A stretch of 64,000 nucleotides of DNA, taken from assembly GCF_009730915.1 (NCBI RefSeq), contig NC_052479.1, positions 12,335,815-12,399,814 on the forward strand, written 5' to 3'. Under the pieces are notes generated by a model. The model was not told the origin of the DNA. It saw nothing but the letters and a program-made list of their open reading frames with translations, and made no database searches. Origin of the DNA: Dioscorea cayenensis subsp. rotundata (taxonomy: Eukaryota > Streptophyta > Magnoliopsida > Dioscoreales > Dioscoreaceae). Below are positions 11,798 to 22,292 of this stretch, one piece after another. A program made the position numbers and the translations under genes. The number at the start of each line of letters is the position of its first letter. Positions within the stretch are counted from its first letter, which is position 1.

Positions 11798-12450
11798 GGA
11801 AAAATTGCTAGATCCACCGTAAGTGTGTGAATAGAGATGGTTTTGTTTCTGATCTAAGGCAAAAAAAGATTTAATTTTTGTTTGTTTATTATTTGAAATT
11901 CTTTAACCATTTTAATTTAAATGCTTAATTCTTTTTATTTTTATATTTACTTTAAAATTTTCAAACATTTAACAAATTTCTTGTCAAAACATAATATTAC
12001 TTGAGAAATTCTAATTTCGGTATTTAACATGATGCCTTAGTGTATTTGGAACACAATTGGTTTAATAATCTAATTAGATAATCAAATTCAGACCGTTGAT
12101 AATTGATAACCAATGTAGATCAATGGTCTGATCCGATTATCAATGGTCTGATTAACATAACAACATTGGTTTTTCGGATCTTCTCAAGCTTTGAATTTTC
12201 GAAGTAAACTTAAAAATTTTTCATATTATTTTTTTCCATCAAATATATAAAAATATTCAAAATTAACGTCAAAATTATCCCATTTCAGTGACCTCACAAA
12301 AGTTATTCCCACCATTTTTATCCAAATATTCAAAATTATATTAAAGATAAAATTTGCATGGCATGATAAATTTGATATTTTAATAAATATTTAAAGATAA
12401 ATTTTTTAAAGATAAAAGCTCACTAGATAAATATTTAAATAAAATTAATT

Positions 12451-12669
12451 ATGCTATATGAGGTTGTAATCCCAATTATTTTAAAGATAAATTATTAGTT
12501 TTTATGAATACTAGAAATTTGAAAATTAGAAGTTTGAATTTTAATTTTGTAAATATATTATATAATAATTTTATTAAATAATCGACGGATTATTCTTTAA
12601 TCCTTATGGGGATTTTCAGACATACCCTGTATATCCTTATAATTCATATAGAACCTTATAAAATTTTAA
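12451..12669 (+). repeat. internal direct repeat, copy 2
   Basis: Partner of 11541-11797, about 0.9 kb downstream in the same hAT-like element. It lacks the adjacent Stowaway insertion. Confidence 0.88.
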
Positions 12670-13450
12670 TATATGTCTGATTTATTAACTTTTAAAATAT
12701 TTTTTTATTTTTAAAAATTAAAATTTAGCATTCATAATATATAGGGATATTTTTTTCTCATTTGAAATAATTAATAAGTGCAAACATATTTATATCCTAA
12801 TGATATTATTAAATAAAAAGAATTTTTATATGCATATAAAAAAATATAAAAAAATTTAAAGATTTTTGGGTTCATTTGTAAAAATTTTGCTTTATCATAT
12901 AAAAAAGAAAATTTTCACTTCGACTGAATGAAGAAACTAGATTTACATATCATTTATCAAATTTTTGCTAGTTTCTTTGAACCATTGAATGTTTTTTTCC
13001 TTTCAATTATATGACTTGTCTAACATGATTCTTCTTTTGCTTTTAAAGGTGATTTTTTTTTGTGTCAAGTAGAGTTGTTGAATTTTTCATTAGTTATAGA
13101 AAAATTATAATATAATATAAAATTATATTAAATAATAATAATATTTTAATTTATTAATCGGAGCCGGGGAATCCCCGAAACCAAAAAATCCATGCGGGAC
13201 GGGGATAGGGAAAAATATTCCCCAGTATTCAGGGCCGGGGCCAGGGAATGTGTCCCCCGATGAATCCTAGCCCCGTTGATATTTCTATTTGTTTCTCCCT
13301 TCTCTGTCCTTTAGTTTTTAGGTATAAATTTCTCAATAAAACCCTATACATTGCGAGGGCTTGAACTCGAACCCTTCAAACATATTTTTTAAAATTGTTA
13401 AATGTCAAAAACTTGATAAAATAAAATTTTGTTAAATGTCATTCAAATTT

Positions 13451-13692
13451 GCCAACGACCAAATGGTCTATTGGTTTTACGGGTCGCCGATAGAGTTCTT
13501 CACCGAGTGGTGAGAGTTCGATTCTCGGCTGAGGGCACATTTTTGGGAGATGTGAGCAGTGGTTGTGTGCGGATGGTCCCAGTGCCCATGTGTGCACGGG
13601 CCCTGCCCCCACTTGCTCCACCGAGGCTTGTGCACGCCACTGACGGTTTAGCAGGGCTTTCGGGCTGTCTGTTCTTCTTGTCAAAAAAAATA
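13451..13692 (+). mobile_element. tRNA-derived SINE
   Basis: 242-bp element with a tRNA-like head: a box A-like TGGTCTATTGG near 13466 and a box B-like GAGTTCGATTCTC near 13513. A short A-rich tail ends it. Perfect 12-bp target-site duplications, TCATTCAAATTT, flank it at 13439-13450 and 13693-13704. Boxes A and B are the internal RNA polymerase III promoter of such elements. The intact TSD suggests a fairly recent insertion. Confidence 0.9.
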
Positions 13693-13704
13693 TCATTCAA
13701 ATTT

Positions 13705-14357
13705 TATTTAGTAATTTTATCCTATTTTGGTCCCACACCAGCTGCCTCACAGCATTGGTATTATATCTTTGTCATATCGCTCATATACATCTATACATTA
13801 AATTAAATCCAATTAATTAGATAAACATCATTAAATAGTTTATAAGCATCATTATCAAAATTAAAACCAATTTCATCTAACAAATTAATTTTTTTTCCTC
13901 ACAGTATCATCTAAAGTTTGACCATAAACTGATATCATCTAAACTTTTTTATTAATAACATTTAATTATTCTTGAAAAATATTAATATTAATTAATATTA
14001 ATCAAATGGTCAATAAAAATTCCCTCCAACTCATTTATATATATATATATATTAAAAAAAGCACAAAGATATAATATATTTTGAAAAATAAAAAAAATAT
14101 TGAGATTAAATACAGGGTTAAAATTGACTTTTTCTCCGGTGAAAAAAAAAATAAAAGTTTAAGTCATTGTCCATGGACAAACGGATCCGGGTTTTTTATC
14201 TTTAGTATATCCTAATCCGGATCCGATTTAAAATCCGACCCGTTAACGGCCGTCTTCATAATTATCACCGTCTTCGTGCTCTTCATTGATTCAATAATTA
14301 ATACCATCTCTTCTCAAGAGAAGCACCGAGCGAAGAGGACGAAATCAAGAAAGATTC
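13705..14357 (+). promoter_or_regulatory. upstream region and probable promoter of the second IBR1-like gene
   Basis: AT-rich DNA with a TA microsatellite at about 14037-14052, then a more GC-balanced stretch (14155-14357) that should hold the transcription start and 5' leader. No specific element can be called. Confidence 0.45.
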
Positions 14358-17300
14358 ATGGCGAGGAGACTTCAAGGGAAGGTGGCGATCGTCACGGCCT
14401 CCACTCAAGGCATCGGCTTCGCCATCGCCCAGCGCTTCGGCCTTGAAGGAGCCGCTGTTGTCGTCTCTTCTCGGAAGCAGGTTTGCTGTGATTTTTGTGT
14501 GAAAATTGTTTGTGAGTTTTGATGCTGAGTTGTTTGATCTGTTTTGGGTTGTAGAAAAACGTGGATGAGGCTGTTGAGAAGCTCAAGAACCAAGGGATTG
14601 AAGTTATGGGGATTGTTTGTCATGTTTCGAATCCTCAGCAGAGGAAGGAACTCATTGATAAGACCGTGAAGGTATGATTTTTTTTTTTTAATAAAAAAAA
14701 AATTTTTTTTGTTGATTTTTGTGAATAATTTGAAGTGGGAGAGGAGTTTGGAAAAAAAGAAAACTTTGAAGGCATTGTAGATCATAGATTATGGGATTTG
14801 GTGACAAGTGAGTCAAAAAATAAAAATAAAGAGATATATTTCTTTTAATTTTACATTTAGAGTATTGCTTGATGGAAGTAAGCACTAGCCATGTGCAGTA
14901 GCTCATCTACTTTTGAAGTATGAAGTTAGAATTTCAAGCATGCCCCCTCGATTGAATTATTTTAAGATTGCATTACTTTGTTATTCGTTAATGAGTGTGA
15001 GAAGTTTACTTTTTACTCTTGGCAAGTTTTGTGTGAGCATCTCCAAGAAGATAAATGATTCTTTCTAGACACAATCCTGTATAATAAATGCCAATGTACT
15101 GAGTAAACTGACATTATCAATTCTTGTTCCTTGTGCATGGAAGATTATCTAACATTTTAATTAGTAATTTCTGTATGGAATATAGTTTTTTTTTAATTGT
15201 TTAAGTATATGAATAAGCGATTTTTTTTAATTGAGCACAGTATGTCTAGTGTCTAGTTTGTAAATCATATTCATAATCTTGGCATGGTTTTAGAAAATTT
15301 GAAAGTAGGGCTTGGGAAAGTGTTAATGCAATTTGACATATCCGGAATGAGCTCTATTCTTAAATTGAAAAAATAACCCATTCGTATAGATGCTTTTTCA
15401 GTTTTATTGTTGCTCATTGATGTTATATTGACTTGCAACTACCATTGGTCTTGAAACTTCTGTTGTTATTTATAACTTCTACCTTCGTATTTGAAATCTT
15501 TGGAAGGAAAGACAGTTGTACAGATAGTCATTAGAAGATTAAAATATAATGTGCTTAACCTACTAGACTTAACTGTTGTAGCTAGAGGTTAGCATATTGA
15601 TATGATGCTGATTTAGTTTAATGAACATGTTAAGAGTATTAAAGGGTTGTTGTATTTTATGAGTTTGATTATCCTTTGAAGAGGTGGTTGAAGCAGATAT
15701 TTATGGGTCAGATCATGAAAATCATACCTATGCAGTTGACTCAGGTTGTGCAGAACAAAATTCATTCTTTTCTTTGCCAATGCAAGTTTTTAGTACTCTT
15801 TCAAGTTTTACAATACAAATCAAACAATATAATCTTGATTGATTTATTTATTTTGCACTCAATATATATTGATTATCTAATGTGGTCCCACTGTAGAAAT
15901 ATGGACACATAGATGTTGTTGTGTCCAATGCAGCTGCTAATCCAACAGTAGACAACATTTTGGATACCAAAGAGGAAACTCTTGATAAACTCTGGGAGAT
16001 AAATGTGAAAGCATCGATCCTGCTTCTGCAGGTAAGTTCTTTGTGTTTAACATTTTGTCACGTCCCTACCTTTTGGAAGTTTCTTCAACCCCTATTCTCT
16101 TCTTTTCCTCCTCTTTTTTTTTTAAAAAAAAAAAAAAAATTCTCTTCAACTCTATCATGTTTGCAGGCTGCTGCACCCTACTTGAGCAAAGGATCATCTG
16201 TTATTCTAATATCTTCTATTGGAGGTTATCATCCTCGAGCCACAATGGCCATGTATGGTGTCACCAAGACTGCTCTCTTTGGGCTTACAAAGGTATTTAT
16301 GTTGTGTTTTATTCACCTCTTTTAATTGGTGACCAAGTAAGGAAATTATATATGGACATTTTTAACTTTTGGATTTGGTGTCATCTTTTTCTTTTTTCAT
16401 TTATTAATTGTTTCACAGTTGGGCTCATGCTTTTAGATGGTGGGCAGTAGATGTTATTTTATCTACACTAGCATCATTTTCATCAATATTATTGAATTGT
16501 ATTGTCTCCGTTCTGTGGTTGACCTATATGAATGATAAGGGAATGATGACTTGGATGTAGGGATAATATAAGCAACCTGAGCTCAATGGGTTGGCCCCAG
16601 CTTGAACTCAGCTTGAAATTGAGTAGCTTGATCTTGAAATTTGCTCAAAAAGGTTTGTTTGAACTTGGCTTGATTTTAATTTTGAATGCTCGTTTGAGAC
16701 TCAATTTAGCTCAAAGCTAAAGGCTTATTTATAGCTGGCCTTTTGTTCTATATGATAAACAATAAAAATTATATAATATCTCAAAACAATAAAATATTAT
16801 ATAATAATATCATATATCATTGATATATATACTTTTTCGAGCTATCAAGTTGAGCTCAATTGAGCCCTGTTCAAAATTAATTTTGAGCTTAAAAGCCAAT
16901 CTCAAAATTTCAAGTTGAACTTAAGCTGCTCATGAATAGCTTGATGAATCAACAACCCTACTTTGATGTATATGAATCCAATGTGAATGTTTTCCCATAG
17001 AAATATTACTCACATGTTTTTGATTTAGGTTTACTTTTATCATGGTAAATGATTGTTGGATTTTAAAAATTTGCTTTGATTACTATGAATTGAAAGACTT
17101 TCATTGATGATATTGACATATCTAGTTCAAGTCAATAAAGCTGATCCCTCTCCATCGCTATGGGTTTCCATTATCTTGATTTCAGTTGATATGTATCACT
17201 TTTTTGTGGTTTTTTTTGTGGCCTCAAATAATGCCAAAATCACTCATCTGCCCCCTCTATTTCCCAAAATTACTTTTTAGCAATGCATTCAATTTTTATT

Positions 17301-18813
17301 TGCATGTTGTCCTTTGAAATAATTTGGAGCAATAATCATGATTTAACCTATACTTTTAAGTATATGGCTTTATCATTTATCCCAATCATGATCACCATGT
17401 TTGTATTTTACGCATTTCTATATTTATTATTGTATTTGTGCGTGTGCCTCTGCTTTTGACTAATGATTGGTGTGATTGTTGCAATATTTTCCAATAATTC
17501 TTCCAAATATCCTATAAAGAAAGTAGAGAAGTGTACTTTTCCTATGTTGTCAGTTATCACTTGAGGTGAGAAGGTAACTCATTCATTTAATTGGCTAATT
17601 AACCCAATCCTAAATAAAAGCTCTTGCCAAAGGGCAGGAAGCAAATAAAATTTAACAGAGAGATGATAAATAATTTTTGAAACGCGTTGTCTGATATTAG
17701 TTTGATGTAGTTTTCATTTGTGGGATGAAGAAAAGTTATAAATGTATACATATGATGAATCCCAAACTTCTGGTTCAGTTTTTCTTTGTATGAAAATATG
17801 AATGTGAACATGATTAGAATGAATTCAATTACTCTGCAGACAACTTTATTGGTGTGGCTTGGATGATTTAGGATGAATAGGTAAACCGCTTCAAATTCTT
17901 TACAGTTTGGGAAAATGAGGGATACTTGACAAATTATATATGACTATCACTCTACTTGGAACAACTTTATGTGGCTTTAATGTAGAACGTTTTCGTATTT
18001 CAGCTTTCAAATTTGTGTCTGCATCTTGGCTAATTTTGATTTTTTTTTTTCTTCTTTCTATTAGTCTTATCATGCATTTAATCATAATGCTATGCAGGAA
18101 TTGAGTTCAGAGAAATTAAAACACTACCCTTTGCATTACATGGAAAAGGGAAAAAAAGCATACTTTTGATCTCATCACTCTTGATGTTGTTTCTTTACCT
18201 CTTTATTTGCCATCTTATTTTATCCTTGTATGAATTTATTAAATTTGTTTTCGGTGCAACATTGTAGGCCCTTGCCTCTGAAATGAGCCCGGACACCCGG
18301 GTCAACTGCATAGCTCCTGGATTTGTACCAACACACTTCGCAGATTTCCTCGTGAAAAATGAAACAATTGTAAGAAATTCTCATTCTAATCTTAATTATG
18401 CATCATTCAATAGTTTTCATACTTGGGATTGTTAGGCTGATCATGTGCAACAACTTTGCCACAATTAACATCTCAACTTTCTTGGCCAAATTCACAATGT
18501 TTCGTATCTCAATCATATTTAACATCCAAATACTTATGCAGCAAACAATGATGATTACTGCTAAAGCATTTTAGCTATATATCTCAATTCATCTGTTTCC
18601 ATCCATTTCTAGTAAAAAATTTTATCACAAATTATATTGAACTTTTTTATGATTTTGTCGCAGAGGAAATTGATCGAAGATCAGACTTTACTTAAAAGGC
18701 TTGGTACCGCAGGAGACATGGCCGCTACTGCTGCCTTTCTGGCATCCGAAGATGCATCATACATAACTGGAGAGACTATTGTGGTCGCCGGGGGTATGCC
18801 TTCCAGACTCTAG
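14358..18813 (+). CDS. IBR1: IBR1/SDRA-like peroxisomal short-chain dehydrogenase, complete
   Basis: Classical SDR enzyme of the plant SDRa/IBR1 group (NADPH-dependent, peroxisomal; IBR1 takes part in chain shortening of indole-3-butyric acid). Exons 14358-14480, 14555-14671, 15897-16031, 16167-16292, 18268-18369 and 18664-18813; all introns GT-AG and phase 0; 250 residues, close to the usual 254. Residues: cofactor motif TASTQGIG (13-20), NAAA at 91, and a catalytic tetrad fitting N116, S142, Y155 and K159. The C-terminus is SRL (248-250), a type 1 peroxisomal signal. The ATG at 14358 begins [13 protein letters not shown], the normal SDR start. It is a paralogue of the gene at 437-3241, which has the same exon sizes. 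No damage seen. The substrate is inferred from homology. Confidence 0.93.
16558..16960 (+). mobile_element. hAT-type MITE in intron 4 of the second IBR1-like gene
   Basis: 403-bp element starting TAGGGATAA and ending CAACCCTA, rich in repeated AGCTTGA / GAGCTCAA words in both orientations. Flanking 8-bp direct repeats are CTTGGATG (16550-16557) and CTTTGATG (16961-16968), 7/8. It is absent from the matching intron of the first paralogue. Confidence 0.8.
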
Positions 18814-20411
18814 TTCTCCTGCTCAACCTCTGCTTCGATCGATGCTCATCGTCTTAACTTTTCATAGTTGAATGCTTTGTGAAATTGTTTACTATCTTAG
18901 CAATGTTACAGAATAAACAGACCATTGAAAAATTTATAGCTCTTCTTGTAAACCCTAAATCTATATAAGAATAAGATTATTCTTTTTCCTTTCCCTTATT
19001 TTGTAGCACATGAGAAATGCACTTGTGTTGATTGAATCTTTTGCAGGAAAAAGTTGTCTGTATTTTTATTATTTGAGTATTTGTACACATTATCAGTGTT
19101 TTCAAATTTTTTTTTATTTATTGATTTATTTAGTGGTATATAATCATATGCAGTTTAAGGGAGGTTTATTATGGGGGTTTTATTTTGGAAATTTTTGTTG
19201 TTTAAAAAATAATTAATAAAATAAATAATTGCATATAGTCTGTTGTTTTATGTGCTTATTGTGATTTAATACCTATTTTATCAATATTTAAATTTTTTTT
19301 TTGTGAATTTTAAAAATTTGTAAGCCTGAATGAGGAATATAAACTCAAAATAGTTTTAGTTTGTAAGTATTGATAATAAAAGGGTATTTCTAGTAAATTT
19401 TTTAATTTTATTTTTTATAATATGTTTTTTTTCTTAATGAAAAATAATAGTTTGGATTTTTACAATAATTATGGTTGTTAAATTATAATAAAATTGACAA
19501 TAAAATTATGTGTAGATCCTTGTGACTTTGGCTTGGCTGCTTGCAGCCGGAAGATGTTAATCCTTATATTTAGAATTTTTTTATTTTAAAGTTTTAAAAA
19601 TATATAAATTCAAAATTAATATTATTAAAATTATAAAAATATAAATCTACATAGCTAAATATAAACATATTATATGAATTAATCCAATTATAATATATAT
19701 ATATATATATTCATGCATTATTTAAGTTGCATTATTAAATGCGAATCAAAATCATTGCAAGCCCAAAATTTTCTTTTTATATCCATTCCACTCCAATAAG
19801 TGAATTTTTATCATTTATTTAATATTTAATAATTATTTATTTTTTACTCTATCTCAAAATTTTTTATGGAGTCAAGAAATTATAAAACGTCCCCATTTTG
19901 TTTTTCAATATTTAGTATTATAAAATTCTTATTTTTTTTGTGTAATAAATAATAGAATAGAAGTCATTTAGAGATGTTAAAGCCAAGACCAATTTCACTT
20001 AATTTTGGAGAAAATGAACACTGAGGTCACTTACAACTAAAATTCTTATTATGTCCCTTTTCTTTATTAAATCAGTTTTTTTAAGTAATTAAATTAGACC
20101 AATTCAACTTCCAACCAAACTCAATCAACATAGTTATATATTTCCACACTATATATTTTTCTAAATAATAATAATAATAATAATAATAATAGTAAATAAT
20201 GTTTTCTTAATAATTTATTATTTTGTTTAAACAAATCCATAATATCATAAGTAATGCTATTTAAGTTGAATTGGTAGTCAGAATAACATGAATACCAAAT
20301 TAGCATCCGTATCAATATCCATGTTATTCTTTATCTTTATCTTTTTTTTTTCTTATTTTTTAAATAAGATTCAATTTTTTTTTTTTATAATCTAATGATT
20401 CCAATCTCTTA
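18814..20411. other. 3' flank and AT-rich intergenic DNA
   Basis: 3' untranslated region of the IBR1-like gene, then very AT-rich sequence with a TA run (about 19691-19710) and an (AAT)n run (20166-20190). No gene recognised. Confidence 0.6.
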
Positions 20412-21107
20412 GGCTGTGTTTGATTGGCAATATGGAAAATGACTGAAAAAAAATTTCATAGAAAATTTTTCCGTGGAAAAATTTTACATGGAAAATGAAA
20501 AAAATAGTTGTTTGATTGCCATTATTTTCTAGCTAGAAAATTAAAAAAAATTTATGAAAAATTCAGATTTTGTTGTTTGATTGCTCTTATTTTCCACGGA
20601 AAATGTAATATTTTCCATGGAAAAAACCTCATTTGTTGTTTGATTGCATCAATTTTCTCTGGAAAAAGTCACATTTTTCATGAAATTTTTTTTAAAACTT
20701 ATTAAAATTATAAATAACGCTACGTGGAATTAAATTTTACTATCAAAACGTCGCGGGATCTGTTCACTTTATCTGGATAAATTTATTTAAAATATTTTCA
20801 AGTTATATAATTTATCTTTTTTTAAAAAAATTTAAAAGAAAAGAAAAAAAGTTTTCTTTTAAATTTTTAAAAGAAAAGTTATTTTAAATATTTCAATCAC
20901 ACGTTATCTTTTCACATAACTCCTTACGTTTTCCCCGAAAACTTTTCCAGGGTGGAAGTAGGAAAAATTTTCCACCGATTTGAGGGAAAATAGGGTCACG
21001 TGATAGAGTTTGTGGAAAAATTTTTTTTACAAACAAACAGCTTATTTAGCTGGAAAATAAGCCCGTGAAAAATTTTTCCATGAAAAAAAGGGCAATCAAA
21101 CACAACC
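20412..21107 (+). mobile_element. Tourist/PIF-Harbinger-like MITE
   Basis: Terminal inverted repeats GGCTGTGTTTGATTGGC (left) and GGTTGTGTTTGATTGCC (right, read inward). The flanking trinucleotides TTA (20409-20411) and TTG (21108-21110) resemble the TTA/TAA duplication of this superfamily. Internally the phrase TGTTTGATTGC followed by TTTTC-rich sequence recurs at least three times. No ORF. Confidence 0.72.
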
Positions 21108-22292
21108 TTGATGCTTTATAATTTTTAAAATTTAAATATTTATCCTAAACTCTAAATCCTAATAACAAAAAATTTTAAACTCAAATATTATAAAATCTTA
21201 TACCTAAAATTCAGAAAACCTAATCCCTAAATTTTAAGCCCTAAAAGGTAAACAATTTTAAGCCCTAAAAGGTAAACAATTTATCTACTGGGCCTGGATA
21301 TCTCTCTCTCATCAAATAATTTTTTCCCACAAAAACAAAAAAAGCGCCATGGGATATATGGAATATAGCTTTTCAGAGCTTATACAATTCAATCCATGGT
21401 AAATCTCATGTTTATTCCTGGAATGACAAACACAAGTTCCCTTGTTTGGTTTTAAAATAATATTTTTTGGTTTAAAAAATTAAATATTAATTTATTATAA
21501 TGAATAATTAATTATTACAAACTTACTCCATAATGGTAAGGTTTTAAAAATTTTTAGGATATTGGGGACTGATTAAAAAAACACTATACTTTACAAAATT
21601 TTGTGGAGTCTTATATTTGAAAAAATTGGGGACTAATTAAAAATTGTGGACTGATTAAAAAAAAAGAAGGAAATTTTTTTTTAAAAAAAAACTATGACGG
21701 TATAAAAAATATATTATTGCAAATTTTTATTTTCTTTTTAATTTTTAATTTTTGTGGGGGGTTAATTGAAAGAAAAAAAAATTTATACCAGTTTTTAAAC
21801 TAAATAATGATTTTATCCTTTGATAAATAAGGAATTATATATATATCGTCTTCTCGAAGGAGAAGGGTTAGGGTTAGATATTAAAAAAAATTATATAATA
21901 TTTTTAAATTCAATTAAAAAATACTAATTTTTTAATCCTCTGTTTAAAAAAATTATATACCAGTTTTTAAAAATTATATACTATTTTTAAACAAAATATT
22001 ATTATTATTATGTTAATCAGGGAAAGGAAATTCATTATTTCTCTTTTCTTATTTTAAAAGAGTTGGATATTGTTTTGAAATCAAATAGTTTTACAAATGA
22101 AAATAGAGTTATTAATAATATTTAACAAAGTAATTAACTAAATTAATGGAGTAAGTAATAATATTTAACAAATAAATTAATTAAATTAATTAAGTTTCTA
22201 AACGAACTATAATGTTCGTGCCCTAGTTTCACTATACCGGGATTCACTGCGCTTCATCATCCGGCCGGCGTGCAAGCTTCCGGTTTCCGGCC
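21108..22292 (+). promoter_or_regulatory. AT-rich upstream region of the HisRS gene with a telo-box
   Basis: Mostly low-complexity A/T sequence. A tandem 22-bp duplication containing CCCTAAAAGG lies at about 21237-21283. GGGTTAGGGTTAG at 21865-21877 is a telo-box (reverse AAACCCTAA); telo-boxes are frequent in promoters of plant translation genes. The last 60 bases before the ATG are GC-rich leader. The functional role is inferred. Confidence 0.4.

Larger units (their letters stand above)
10924..13287 (+). mobile_element. non-autonomous hAT-like element
   Basis: The left end, TAGGGATGTTAATTGG, matches the inverted right end (TAGAAATATCAACGGG read inward) as a decayed hAT-type TIR. It is flanked by 8-bp direct repeats, TTTGTTAC (10916-10923) and TTTGTTTC (13288-13295), 7/8 identical, the hAT length. 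Both ends carry GC-rich subterminal sequence (about 10930-11106 and 13157-13275) with repeated CGGGG words around a very AT-rich core. No transposase ORF. Confidence 0.82.

Noticed and set aside
13451..13560. A functional tRNA gene
   Set aside because: Box A/B-like motifs are present, but the body continues to an A-rich tail with target duplications, so it is a SINE.
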